From JAHFIW01 sp035495855 (GTDB taxonomy: Bacteria > Patescibacteriota > Patescibacteriia > SG8-24), in the NCBI GenBank assembly GCA_035495855.1, contig DATJFD010000002.1:37009-101008 (forward strand): a stretch of DNA of 64,000 nt, given 5' to 3'. This document shows, piece by piece, positions 17,219-24,462 of the stretch. The notes under the pieces are model-generated. The model had not been told where the DNA came from. It worked only from the letters and a program-made list of their open reading frames with translations, and searched no databases. The translations under genes and the position numbers were made by a program. Position 1 is the first letter of the stretch. Every line of letters begins with the position of its first letter.

Positions 17219-18112
17219 CTACTGCGCCAGCGCGCAGGTCCCGTTGTCGTCGTAGCAGGCGTAAGGGATCCCCGGCTGGTCCTTCGGCGGGTTGTACGGC
17301 TCCCAGCCCGGCGCCGGGTCCTTGCAGACCTTGGTGCCGCAGCCGAAGCAGTCGACCTTCCCAGAAGCCTTGTCGCGCATCAGCGTGCAGCTCGATTTCG
17401 CGGAAGGAGGCGGGGGAGGCGACTTCTCCGTCGTGCACCGCACCTGCGCCGGATAGCTCTCCATGATGACGCATTGGCCGTCGGGGCAGCCGGCCGCGAG
17501 GCATTCCTTGCCCGCGGGCACGCAGAACGTGCCGTTCTTGTTCGGCAGCTGCGCGCAGGTCTGGCCCGCCTGGCAGGGGTTCGTGAGACCGCAGGCCTGG
17601 GTCGGCATGCGCGGCTCGACCGTCAGCTCGTAGCAGTAGCGCCCCGCCGGATGGTTCCAGTCGCGGTAGCCGGGCGCGACGCCGCCGATCATAGGCTTCG
17701 TCGGCACCGGCGCGGCCTGCGGGCGGCCGTACTGGTCCGTCTGCTGGGTGACGTCGTCGAAGGTCGCGCAGAGTTCGTACGTGTCGCCGTCCGTCGTCCG
17801 GTATTCGTACGGCGCGCGCGTCGCCGGGTCGACGATCGACGGGACGTAGTTGTCCTGTTTGTTCGCGGCGAGCTCCTCGAGCGACGACGGGAGATGGCCG
17901 TCGCGGTAATACGCGTTGTCGACCGCGTTCGCGATCTGCTGCAGTTCGTTCACGCGTTGCTCGTCGAAGCGGCGCTCGCGTTCCTTGGAAGGGGAGCCGG
18001 CGACGTACAGGCCGACGGCGATGACGGCCGCCACCATGGCGACGACCGCGGCGGTGAACACCTTCAAGCCGGCGCGCCTTTGTCCTTTGTTCTCTGTTCT
18101 TTGTTCTTTCAT
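17219..18112 (-). CDS. membrane-anchored, pseudopilin-like Cys-rich protein
   Basis: 297 residues. Basic N-terminus, one hydrophobic helix (16-40), then FDEQRVNELQQIANAVDNAYYRDG..LPSSLEEL..DPATRAPYEYR, the pattern of the type II secretion pseudopilin GspG-like domain. The C-terminal half has about 18 cysteines in short spacings (CGLTNPC, CAQL, CLAAGCPDGQC, CFGCGTKVC) and ends CALAQ, so it should be stabilised by disulfides outside the cell. The first 12 residues (MKEQRTENKGQR) are written by an intergenic word repeat. Starts one base after the DUF5671-like gene's stop. Confidence 0.65.
   Translation of the reverse strand: MKEQRTENKGQRRAGLKVFTAAVVAMVAAVIAVGLYVAGSPSKERERRFDEQRVNELQQIANAVDNAYYRDGHLPSSLEELAANKQDNYVPSIVDPATRAPYEYRTTDGDTYELCATFDDVTQQTDQYGRPQAAPVPTKPMIGGVAPGYRDWNHPAGRYCYELTVEPRMPTQACGLTNPCQAGQTCAQLPNKNGTFCVPAGKECLAAGCPDGQCVIMESYPAQVRCTTEKSPPPPPSAKSSCTLMRDKASGKVDCFGCGTKVCKDPAPGWEPYNPPKDQPGIPYACYDDNGTCALAQ
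18077..18112. repeat. word repeat 5, inside a coding start
   Basis: CCTTTGTCCTTTGTTCTCTG and TTCTTTGTTCTTTCAT on the plus strand: the pyrimidine-rich word of repeats 1, 2, 7 and 14, here single-armed and translated as the first 12 codons of the minus-strand gene. Confidence 0.7.
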
Positions 18113-18113
18113 A

Positions 18114-18743
18114 TCAGCCTTCCTTCTCCTCCTGGCGCAGGTCCCAGAGGTAGTATCCGAAGATCAGGCCGGCGATGAGCAGCACGGTCAGCACTTTGAG
18201 GGTGAAGCGCAGCGTGAGCTCGCCGCCGAGGAGGTTGAAGAGCAGCGTGATGAGGTCGCCGATGATCACGCCCGCGGTGATGAAGAGCGTGATGTACGTC
18301 AGCCACTTGCGGATCTTCGAGGCCTTCTTCTCCGAATCCTTGCGGATGGCGCCGGCGACGAGCGACGACAGCCACAGGTACACCGGGAAGGCGACGATGA
18401 GCGACGCGACCGACATGCGCACGGACGAGAGGTCGTATGACGCATACGGCTGGAGCGCGTCGGGGATCCAGCGGTTGATGAAGTGGAACAGCAGCGTGCC
18501 GAAGGCGAACGCGCTGATGTACAGGCAGAGGAAGAGCAGCAGGTACATGAAGGCCTCCCTCGCCGAGAGGTATGGCTTGCGCTTGGGCACGGGGATGGCG
18601 AACGGGACGTCGGCGAAAAGGCCGAGCGCCGCGTTGATCTCGTCGTCCTGCCAGCCCGCCTTGCGCAGCGCCGCCTGGACCTCGGGCTTGGGGATGCCGC
18701 GGGTCAGCGCCTCTTTCACGAACGCATTGATGTCGTAGTGCAT
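18114..18743 (-). CDS. DUF5671-like four-TM protein
   Basis: 209 residues. Short N-terminal helical module (VKEALTRGIPKPEVQAALRKAGW), resembling a UBA-like fold, then four membrane helices at about 65-88, 105-130, 145-168 and 178-198 and an acidic end. This arrangement is common in Patescibacteria and usually lies beside pseudopilin-like proteins, as here (recalled family association, moderate certainty). ATG 18743 lies 8 bases after a TATAGT element, so the message may be leaderless. Confidence 0.65.
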   Translation of the reverse strand: MHYDINAFVKEALTRGIPKPEVQAALRKAGWQDDEINAALGLFADVPFAIPVPKRKPYLSAREAFMYLLLFLCLYISAFAFGTLLFHFINRWIPDALQPYASYDLSSVRMSVASLIVAFPVYLWLSSLVAGAIRKDSEKKASKIRKWLTYITLFITAGVIIGDLITLLFNLLGGELTLRFTLKVLTVLLIAGLIFGYYLWDLRQEEKEG

Positions 18744-18751
18744 ATGCAAAC

Positions 18752-18757
18752 ACTATA
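18752..18757 (-). promoter_or_regulatory. -10 element TATAGT, minus strand
   Basis: Eight bases before ATG 18743 on the minus strand; no ribosome site between. Confidence 0.55.
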
Positions 18758-18870
18758 AAGGAAAACCCGGCCCGCCGGAAGCGCGGCGCGATATCCACCG
18801 AAGGGTTTGCTTCTTAGACGGTGCGGCGGTAGAACGATATGAAGTTCTTTCAATAGAGAAGGAGGCGAGC

Positions 18871-19491
18871 ATGCGCATGTTCCGCCCCGGCATCGCCGCG
18901 ACCTTGGCCGTCCCCAAAGGCGACGGGCCGCTCATCGGCCGCTTCATGCGGGACGCCGAACCGCTGTTCCGCATCGCGGAATCCGGCTCGTACCCGCTGG
19001 CGGAAGGGGAGCGCCTCAACGATGCGAACGTCGCGGTCGCCATCGCGTCCGCTACGCTCGCGCCCGCGCACGGCATCATGCCGATCTCTTCCGCGAACGA
19101 GGCCGTGCCGCCGGACTGGAGGTTCGAGCGGCATTACCGCACGTTCCTCTCGCACGCGCTCCGGCAGAACCGACGGGACGCGTTCGACGCCGCGCACGGC
19201 CCGGGCACGCTCGCCGCGCTCGTCGATCCGCTGTGGAAGGACTTCGGCGCCGCGTACGTCGCCGCGCTGCAAAGCACGCACGAGGAGTTCCTCGGTCAGT
19301 TCGACATGGCCATGGCGAGCGACATCGCCTTCGGCCCCCTCGTCGCAGCGACCTATGCCGCCGGCTTCGCCGCCTGCGGCGATGCGCAAGGCTACGCGGC
19401 CATGCGCGGCCTGCTGAAGCTCCTTCCCTGGGCCGTGCCCGTGGGCATGCCCGAAGGCGCGGGCCGCAAGTGGCTCGTGCTGGTCTCCTGA
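18871..19491 (+). CDS. hypothetical protein, first of a related pair
   Basis: 206 residues, soluble, alpha-rich. AAGGAGG lies just upstream of ATG 18871. Its C-terminal end (AMRGLLKLLPWAVPVGMPEGAGRKWLVLVS) resembles that of the next gene (LRPLMRLMAEAMPIGARNGNDAVWACITA) in layout, suggesting distant paralogues. No catalytic motif seen. Confidence 0.6.
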   Translation: MRMFRPGIAATLAVPKGDGPLIGRFMRDAEPLFRIAESGSYPLAEGERLNDANVAVAIASATLAPAHGIMPISSANEAVPPDWRFERHYRTFLSHALRQNRRDAFDAAHGPGTLAALVDPLWKDFGAAYVAALQSTHEEFLGQFDMAMASDIAFGPLVAATYAAGFAACGDAQGYAAMRGLLKLLPWAVPVGMPEGAGRKWLVLVS

Positions 19492-19531
19492 AACCCGAAC
19501 CGTCCCGAAGACGAAGAATAGGAGGTCTGTC

Positions 19532-20173
19532 ATGTTCAGTGACAGGTCGACGCTCCATCATTTCCTTCTGGAACGCGGCAAAGGTGAACGAGGCCGCGTC
19601 CGCGCCGACCTGGCGCTTCTCGAACCGTTCTTCCGCAAGGCGGACGCTGCCGAGTACGACGTCTCGCACGCATCCCGCGTCGAGCCGCAGAAGGCCGCCG
19701 AGGCCATCGCCGAAGCGACGGGCGCGGACATCGAACGCGTCGACTTCCTGTCGCTGCGTACCGGTCCTTCGCCGCTCCGGGGAGATGCCGCCGTCGCCTT
19801 CTGGGAATCGCAGGTGCGCGAGCTCTCCGCCGACGTGAAGAGCCTGCTCTGGCGGCGCAACACCGGCGCCATGGAGGAAGGGTTCGGGGGCGAGAAGAAC
19901 GTCCTCGAGTTCCACGACCTCATCTGGCAGACGATCGGCGAGCCGCTCTGGCACAGCTTCGAACAGAACCGCTGGGAATCCACCGGCCACAAGCTGCGGC
20001 TCATCGTTCGCGCCAACCTGCTCGAGGCCGTGAAGCAGTTCTCCGCCTTCATGCTCCTCGGCGCCGAGGAACGGCTCGTCTCGCTCCGTCCGCTCATGCG
20101 GCTCATGGCCGAGGCCATGCCCATTGGCGCGCGTAACGGCAACGACGCCGTCTGGGCGTGCATCACCGCGTAG
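19532..20173 (+). CDS. hypothetical protein, second of a related pair
   Basis: 213 residues, soluble, helical. ATAGGAGG precedes ATG 19532. Contains EFHDLIWQTIGEPLWHSFEQ and the C-terminal LRPLMRLMAEAMPIG block shared in pattern with the upstream gene, 40 bases away. Likely one transcript ending at the terminator at 20187. Confidence 0.6.
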   Translation: MFSDRSTLHHFLLERGKGERGRVRADLALLEPFFRKADAAEYDVSHASRVEPQKAAEAIAEATGADIERVDFLSLRTGPSPLRGDAAVAFWESQVRELSADVKSLLWRRNTGAMEEGFGGEKNVLEFHDLIWQTIGEPLWHSFEQNRWESTGHKLRLIVRANLLEAVKQFSAFMLLGAEERLVSLRPLMRLMAEAMPIGARNGNDAVWACITA

Positions 20174-20186
20174 TTCGTTCCTCAGA

Positions 20187-20213
20187 AGCCCCTCGTCGCG
20201 AGGGGCTTTTTCT
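20187..20213 (+). terminator. intrinsic terminator
   Basis: AGCCCCTC-GTC-GCGAGGGGCT then TTTTCTTT. Confidence 0.85.
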
Positions 20214-20238
20214 TTGCGCGGCGGCGCCTCGTCTCTGC

Positions 20239-20244
20239 TATACT
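20239..20244 (+). promoter_or_regulatory. extended -10, start codon 8 bases away
   Basis: TGC-TATACT before ATG 20253; no room for a ribosome site. Confidence 0.65.
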
Positions 20245-20252
20245 GCATTTTT

Positions 20253-21758
20253 ATGGAGACATCATCACCGTGGTCCGGCGGCGCGCCCGCCGGTCCCGCA
20301 TTCCCTGCGCTCGAAGGCGTCGTCCGCGCCGACGTCGCCGTCGTCGGCGGCGGCATCACCGGTATCACCGCCGCGTACCTGCTCGCCAAGGCCGGCAAGA
20401 AGGTCGTGCTCGTCGAGAAGGACAAGCTGCTCTCGGGCGAGACCGGCTTTACCACCGCCTTCCTGACGTACGTGCCGGACGTGCGTCTCACGAAGATGCG
20501 CGCAGCCTTCGGCGACGACGCCGCCAAGCGCGTCTGTCTCGCGGGAGCTGAAGCGATCGACGCCATCGAGCGCATCGCCCGCGAAGAGGGGATCGAGTGC
20601 GGCTTCCGCCGCTGCGACGCGACGATCTACGCGACCGACGCGGCCGGACTCCGCGTCCTCGCCGAAGAACGCGACGTCGCCGTCGGCTGGGGCCTCCCCA
20701 TGGCGCTCCACGAAGGCGCGTTCGCCGTGCCGGCAGCGGGCCGCCTCGTCGTGCCTGGACAGGCGAAGTTCGACCCACGCAAATTCCTCCTCGGCCTGGC
20801 GGAGAAGGCCGTTGCCCGCGGCGCGGTCATCCACGAGGACGCTCCGGTCACCGGCTTCGAAGGAAAGGGGACCGTCGTGACGCGCGGCGGCCGCATCGAG
20901 GCGGACGAGGTCATCGTCGCCACGCATTCGCCGATCGACGATCCGATGGAGATCCCCACGCGCCTGTTGACCTTCCAGACCTATGTCATTGAGGCGCTGT
21001 TGCCGAAGGGCGTGCTGCCTGAAGGCATCTATTGGGACACCGCCGTGCCGTATCATTTTTTCCGGGTCGATGCGGGCGCTGACCGCGATCGCGTACTGTT
21101 CGGCGGCGAGGACCGCGAGGCCGGCACCGAGACCGACGCAGCGCCGCATCACGAGGCGCTGAAGGGCGAGCTCGCGCGGCTCCTGCCCGGCGTCGCCGTC
21201 GAGCACGTCCGCGCCTGGGGAGGGCAGATCATGCACAGCTGCGACGGACTGCCGTACGTCGGACGTTCGAAGAAGAACATGCGGCATCTCGTCGCCAGCG
21301 GCTACGGCGGCAACGGCATGACCTTCGGCACCATCGCCGCCGGCGTCATGACGGACCTCGTGCTCGGCCGCGAGAACGCGATGGCCGCCATCCTTTCTCC
21401 CTCGCGCCGCGACCCTCTCGGCCCGACCGTCGGACGTTTCATCAAGATGCTCGAAAAATATTTCGGCGGGTTCCTGCGCGGCGCGCTGCCGTCGGAGGTC
21501 GCGGCGATCCCCGCGGGTTCGGGCGACGTCATTCGTCTCCGTGGCCGCCGCGTCGCCGTGCACAGGACGAAGGAGGGGAAGGTGATGGCCGTTTCGCCCG
21601 TCTGCACGCACCTCGGCTGTACCGTGCGCTGGAACCAGGCGAGGACGAGCTGGGATTGCCCGTGCCACGGGAGCCGCTTCGACGTCGACGGCAAAGTGCT
21701 GAACGGTCCGGCCACGGAACCGCTCGCGTCCGTCCCGATCGACGGCGCGAAGAAGTGA
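20253..21758 (+). CDS. FAD-dependent DAO-type oxidoreductase with C-terminal Rieske domain
   Basis: 501 residues. FAD site GGGITG near residue 31 with the following VVLVEKD strand; central D-amino-acid-oxidase-like fold ending SGYGGNGMTFG; then a Rieske [2Fe-2S] domain with C451-T-H453 and C469-P-C-H472 (C456 and C471 probably a disulfide). This fusion is known in the YhfW-like family; it probably oxidises an amine or similar substrate and passes electrons via the cluster. The natural substrate is unknown. Probably leaderless. Confidence 0.88.
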   Translation: METSSPWSGGAPAGPAFPALEGVVRADVAVVGGGITGITAAYLLAKAGKKVVLVEKDKLLSGETGFTTAFLTYVPDVRLTKMRAAFGDDAAKRVCLAGAEAIDAIERIAREEGIECGFRRCDATIYATDAAGLRVLAEERDVAVGWGLPMALHEGAFAVPAAGRLVVPGQAKFDPRKFLLGLAEKAVARGAVIHEDAPVTGFEGKGTVVTRGGRIEADEVIVATHSPIDDPMEIPTRLLTFQTYVIEALLPKGVLPEGIYWDTAVPYHFFRVDAGADRDRVLFGGEDREAGTETDAAPHHEALKGELARLLPGVAVEHVRAWGGQIMHSCDGLPYVGRSKKNMRHLVASGYGGNGMTFGTIAAGVMTDLVLGRENAMAAILSPSRRDPLGPTVGRFIKMLEKYFGGFLRGALPSEVAAIPAGSGDVIRLRGRRVAVHRTKEGKVMAVSPVCTHLGCTVRWNQARTSWDCPCHGSRFDVDGKVLNGPATEPLASVPIDGAKK

Positions 21759-21764
21759 ACGATG

Positions 21765-21798
21765 AAAAAAGCGCTTCGCATCGCGAAACGCTTTTTTT
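21765..21798 (+). terminator. intrinsic terminator
   Basis: AGCGCTTCGC-ATC-GCGAAACGCT with T-tract of seven. Confidence 0.8.
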
Positions 21799-21850
21799 GT
21801 CGGGGCGACACGCGGGAAACCTGCGGCCCCTCGGTCCAGGACCGAGCGCA
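21799..21850 (-). pseudogene. tRNA-Pro remnant (3' half)
   Basis: On the minus strand the segment keeps the anticodon-stem CTCGG/CCGAG, the variable region AGG-to-GCC and the 3' acceptor CGCCCCGAC of the intact tRNA-Pro at 22707-22781, but the anticodon loop reads TCCTGGA (U33 lost), the T-loop is altered and the 5' half is missing. Not functional. Confidence 0.65.
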
Positions 21851-21869
21851 GCCGGCGGTCTTTTAACGG

Positions 21870-22403
21870 TCACTTTTTCCCGAACATCCTTTTCCACCAG
21901 GGCAACTTCGGCGGCGGCACGGGCTGCTTTTCCCTGCCGATGCCGACCTTGCGGTCGGCCGCGGTCCGCCGTTCCTCCGGCACGCCGCTCCTGATGTCGC
22001 GGATCCTGCGGCGCACCGCTTCCCGTTCCTGCCCGAGCGCATCGAGCCGCGCCGACTCGTTCCGCAGCGCGGCATCGGACAAGGTTCCCGACCCGATGTT
22101 CATCCTGATGGCGTCGGCGATCTCGTCGATCTCTTCCACGTCGGCGGAAAGGCTCTCGATCTCCTGGAGGTCCTCTTCGGACAGATCGAAGTTCCGCGTC
22201 GCCTCGATGGCCGCGCGGGCCTCCGCGATGCGTTTGATCCGCTCGCGATGCTCGGCCTCGGCCGAAGCGTCCTTTTCCTCGGCGGAAAGCGAGGGGCGGC
22301 CGTCGGGTCGCTCCGGCGCGTCCGGCATCATTTCCTGTCCCGCGTCCCGCGGACCCTCCGGTCCGGGGGCGCCTTCTCGTTCGCGCATGGTCGTATCGTT
22401 CAT
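21870..22403 (-). CDS. coiled-coil hypothetical protein
   Basis: 177 residues. Low-complexity N-terminus rich in P, G, E, then about 100 residues of heptad-like helix (SEEDLQEIESLSADVEEIDEIADAIR, LDALGQEREAVRRRIRDIRSG), ending in the basic, aromatic PPPKLPWWKRMFGKK, which could bind membrane or nucleic acid. ATG 22403 is chosen; ATG 22412 is possible. Unknown function. Confidence 0.55.
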   Translation of the reverse strand: MNDTTMREREGAPGPEGPRDAGQEMMPDAPERPDGRPSLSAEEKDASAEAEHRERIKRIAEARAAIEATRNFDLSEEDLQEIESLSADVEEIDEIADAIRMNIGSGTLSDAALRNESARLDALGQEREAVRRRIRDIRSGVPEERRTAADRKVGIGREKQPVPPPKLPWWKRMFGKK

Positions 22404-22469
22404 TGGCCCATGATGCATCTGTAGCAGAAATTTCGGCCGCCCACTACTTCTCCGCGGACCCCCGTACAT

Positions 22470-22500
22470 AAAATTCCCCACCGGGTGAGGAATTTTTTCT
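22470..22500 (-). terminator. terminator of the interrupted tRNA-Pro unit
   Basis: On the minus strand AAATTCCTCACC-CGGTGGGGAATTTT; twelve pairs with one mismatch, right after the encoded CCA. Confidence 0.7.
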
Positions 22501-22664
22501 GGTCGGGGCGACAGGGATTGAACCTGCGGCCTCTCGGTCCCGAACCGAGCGCACTACGGCGTGGTCGGATCGCATTGCGATCCGACATTGCGAGGCGCGC
22601 CTAAGGGCGCTTCTTCTCGACGCAAGCCGCATGGCCGCGGCTTACCACTGTGCTACCGCCCGAC
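22500..22664 (-). pseudogene. tRNA-Pro(CGG) copy interrupted in the D-loop by an 85-bp element
   Basis: The 3' part (22500-22557) equals the intact tRNA-Pro, CCA included. The 5' part (22643-22664) carries the acceptor and D-stem start but the acceptor reads CGGGCGG, leaving two unpaired positions against CGCCCCG. Between them lies an element of 85 bp (22558-22642) flanked by TAC on both sides. The mismatches argue for a dead gene rather than a spliced one. Confidence 0.7.
22558..22642 (-). repeat. three-hairpin element E1 inside a tRNA-Pro copy
   Basis: Hairpins on the plus strand: GTCGGATCGC-ATT-GCGATCCGAC; CGAG..GCGCC-TAAG-GGCGC..CTCG; AGCCGC-ATGGCC-GCGGCT. Conserved CTCGACGCA between the last two. 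Partner of E2 at 22782-22857. Confidence 0.7.
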
Positions 22665-22671
22665 GATCGGA

Positions 22672-22702
22672 AAACAAAAACGTCCGGCTTCACCGGACGT
22701 CT
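22672..22702 (-). terminator. terminator of intact tRNA-Pro
   Basis: Minus strand ACGTCCGG-TGAAG-CCGGACGT then TTTTGTTTT. Confidence 0.85.
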
Positions 22703-22706
22703 TTGA

Positions 22707-22781
22707 TGGTCGGGGCGACAGGGATTGAACCTGCGGCCTCTCGGTCCCGAACCGAGCGCACTACCACTGTGCTACGCCCCG
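22707..22781 (-). tRNA. tRNA-Pro (anticodon CGG)
   Basis: Complete cloverleaf of 75 bases with encoded CCA: acceptor CGGGGCG/CGCCCCG fully paired, D-arm GCAC-AGTGGTA-GTGC, anticodon arm CTCGG-TTCGGGA-CCGAG, T-arm GCAGG-TTCAATC-CCTGT. Followed by its own terminator on the minus strand. Confidence 0.95.
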
Positions 22782-22857
22782 AGGGTTGCGAAGCAAACCT
22801 CATTCAGATGCGCACCTAAGGGTGCCACATCTCGGCGCAAGACGCACGGCCGCGTCT
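22782..22857 (-). repeat. three-hairpin element E2 just before tRNA-Pro
   Basis: 76 bp, flanked by a 9-bp direct repeat TACGCCCCG (22773-22781, 22858-22866), the second copy being a duplicate of the tRNA 5' end. Hairpins: GGTTGC-GAA-GCAAACC; AGATG..GCACC-TAAG-GGTGC..CATCT; AGACGC-ACGGCC-GCGTCT. Loops TAAG and A(C/T)GGCC and the link CTCGGCGCA match E1 while stem pairs differ in a compensating way. Confidence 0.7.
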
Positions 22858-22873
22858 TACGCCCCGTTATTTT

Positions 22874-22928
22874 AGCTTCGAGCGCCGAGCTTCGAGCTTG
22901 AAGCTCGGAGCTTGGCGCTTTTCGCTCC
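22874..22928. repeat. word-pair inverted repeat 6
   Basis: Near-palindrome of AGCTTCGAG, CGCCGAGC, TTCGAGCTTGAAGCTC, GGAGCTTGGCGCT. No gene inside. The rest up to 23030 holds an orphan AAGGAGG at 22992 and nothing else recognisable. Confidence 0.65.
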
Positions 22929-23032
22929 GACATTGCAGACAGCATGATAAAGGACTACGGCTCGCTTGGCAAGGGGCCGTGCTTAAATCCATAAGGAGGC
23001 TCAACCCAGCGAAAATATGGCACACGGCATCC

Positions 23033-23061
23033 TTGACAAAAGGGTCATTTTGTGCTATTGT
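23033..23061 (+). promoter_or_regulatory. strong promoter with consensus spacing
   Basis: TTGACA (23033-23038), 17-base spacer, TGC-TATTGT (23056-23061). One of the best promoters in the window. Confidence 0.8.
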
Positions 23062-23066
23062 ATGAC

Positions 23067-23091
23067 GTTCGAAGGAGCAAGCGCTTCGAAC
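23067..23091 (+). promoter_or_regulatory. 5' UTR hairpin
   Basis: GTTCGAAG-N9-CTTCGAAC starting about 6 bases after the -10, so at the very 5' end of the message; could be an operator or a stabilising hairpin. Confidence 0.5.
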
Positions 23092-23140
23092 GACCCAGCG
23101 GAATCGTCCGCACTTTCCACCTTCAACCAGGAGTCAGTCC

Positions 23141-23455
23141 ATGTCGAACATGCCCGAGCGCATCGAGCTCACCACCGACCCCGACCGGCACGCGAAGCTC
23201 CGCCGCAAGCTCGAAGAGTACGCCCAGCGCATGACGCTGCAGCACGGCCCGAGCACCATGCTCGATCTCACGCTGAAGCACCGCCTCCTGTCCGCCCTCC
23301 TCGAGGACGGTTCCGTCGACATCATCGCCTTCCAGGCGCGGATGGAGTCCGAGAACCTCTTCAGGAGCGACACGTTCAAGAACGCGGTCATGGTCATCGC
23401 GGCCTACAACGACGACATGCCCGCGGCTCTCCTCGGCGGCACCGGGCTCCGCTAG
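23141..23455 (+). CDS. small soluble hypothetical protein, strongly promoted
   Basis: 104 residues, helical, charged N-terminal half (RIELTTDPDRHAKLRRKLEEYAQRM), no Cys. Weak ribosome site (CAGGAG) before ATG 23141. The strong promoter, a hairpin leader and a good terminator suggest an abundant product. No family recognised. Confidence 0.65.
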   Translation: MSNMPERIELTTDPDRHAKLRRKLEEYAQRMTLQHGPSTMLDLTLKHRLLSALLEDGSVDIIAFQARMESENLFRSDTFKNAVMVIAAYNDDMPAALLGGTGLR

Positions 23456-23516
23456 CTCCTTCCACGCGACCCTCCACGTTCCTTCCACCAACCCCAACCA
23501 CAACCTCCTTCCAAAA

Positions 23517-23541
23517 CGCACCTGGCTTCGGGTGCGTTTTT
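23517..23541 (+). terminator. intrinsic terminator
   Basis: ACGCACC-TGGCTTCG-GGTGCGT then TTTT. Confidence 0.8.
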
Positions 23542-23544
23542 AAT

Positions 23545-23690
23545 TAAAGAACAAAGAGCAGAGAGCAGAGAACAGAGAAAGCTAAGAAGTACTGACCTTG
23601 AAAAAACCGCGTCGCATGGCGACGCGGTTTTAGAAGATCCGCATTCCTCTAAACTCTGTTCTCTGTCCTCTGGTCTCTGTTCTCTCACTC
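23545..23690. repeat. word-pair inverted repeat 7 around a terminator
   Basis: Left words AAAGAACAAAGAGCAGAG, AGCAGAGAACAGAG; right words TTCCTCTAAACTCTGTTC, TCTGTCCTCTGG, TCTCTGTTCTC. Encloses the terminator 23603-23631. The right arm touches the stop of the minus-strand gene at 23689. Confidence 0.8.
23603..23631. terminator. bidirectional terminator
   Basis: AAAACCGCGTCGC-ATG-GCGACGCGGTTTT, 13 perfect pairs. Confidence 0.85.
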
Positions 23691-24270
23691 ACGGCGTCGT
23701 GCCGTCGGGCAGCGTCTCGAGCGGGATCGGCAGCCGGTTGTCGGTGAAGCGCGCGACGCGGTCGCGGTCGGCGAGGACGGCGCGCACCAGGTCGGCGGCG
23801 TCGCCGTCCGCGGTCGCGATGCGGCGCAGCGCTTCGGCCAGCTGGGCCGGGGTGCCGTTGCCGATGAGCCCCTGCACGGCGCGGATGTCGTCCGCGGAGA
23901 AGTAGGCGATGCTCTTCTGCATGTACATGCGCATGCCGGCGTTGCGCGCCTGCGCGTTCGCCTCGGGCGAGAGCATCAGGCCGAGCATGGCGGCGATCGC
24001 GCGCTCCGGCGATTCGGGGAGGCTCTCGACCTCGCCGTTCCAGACGCGCCAGACGACGTTGCGCTTGGCCATGGCCTCGCGCGTGTTGGCGTTCGCGGGG
24101 ACGCATTGCCCCGGGGCGGACGCGGCGGGCGCGGGCCGCGCCGGGCCGTACGAACGGCCGATGACGTAGCCGAGGAAGCCGGTGCCGCCGGCGAACGCGA
24201 GGATGAGGAAGGCGCCGAACGCGATACGGCGCAGTCCGCGCTTCGCTCCGTCGATCCATGAAAAGTCCAT
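23689..24270 (-). CDS. single-TM hypothetical protein
   Basis: 193 residues. Membrane helix at about 18-39 (FGAFLILAFAGGTGFLGYVIG), Pro/Ala linker, then a soluble, probably extracytoplasmic helical domain (EAMAKRNVVWRVWNGE.., AEALRRIATADGDAADLVRAVLADRDRVARF). AAGGAGG before ATG 24270 decides the start. No known family. Confidence 0.6.
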   Translation of the reverse strand: MDFSWIDGAKRGLRRIAFGAFLILAFAGGTGFLGYVIGRSYGPARPAPAASAPGQCVPANANTREAMAKRNVVWRVWNGEVESLPESPERAIAAMLGLMLSPEANAQARNAGMRMYMQKSIAYFSADDIRAVQGLIGNGTPAQLAEALRRIATADGDAADLVRAVLADRDRVARFTDNRLPIPLETLPDGTTP

Positions 24271-24356
24271 GACGAACCTCCTTTCGAGGCCTGGAAAGAG
24301 CCGGTCCCCGCATCGGGGACGCAAGACGTTCACGAGGAACGGAAGGACCCTAACAT

Positions 24357-24434
24357 CGGGAGTCGAAAGTGGAAAGTCGAGAGTCGAAAGAACGCGGCCT
24401 CTCGACTCTCGACTCTCGACTCTCGACTCTGGAC
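24357..24434. repeat. word-pair inverted repeat 8 (GAGTCGA / TCGACTC)
   Basis: Left arm GAGTCGAAAGTGGAAAGTCG, AGAGTCGAAAG; right arm four tandem CTCTCGA units, then CTCTGGAC. Tandem 7-8-bp units in one arm show how words multiply. Confidence 0.8.
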
Positions 24435-24461
24435 TAAAAAAGACCGCCGAAGCGGTCTTTT
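24435..24461 (-). terminator. terminator of HMG-CoA reductase gene
   Basis: Minus strand AAAGACCGC-TTCG-GCGGTCTTT then TTT. Confidence 0.85.
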
Positions 24462-24462
24462 A

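Noticed and set aside
21799..21850. Functional tRNA
   Set aside because: No 5' half, anticodon loop lacks U33, T-loop altered.
22558..22642. Self-splicing tRNA intron
   Set aside because: Far too short for a group I or II intron, in the D-loop rather than the anticodon loop, and the tRNA acceptor is damaged; an inserted element explains it better.
24357..24434. CRISPR array
   Set aside because: Repeats are 7-8 bp tandem words with no unique spacers of constant length and no cas genes.
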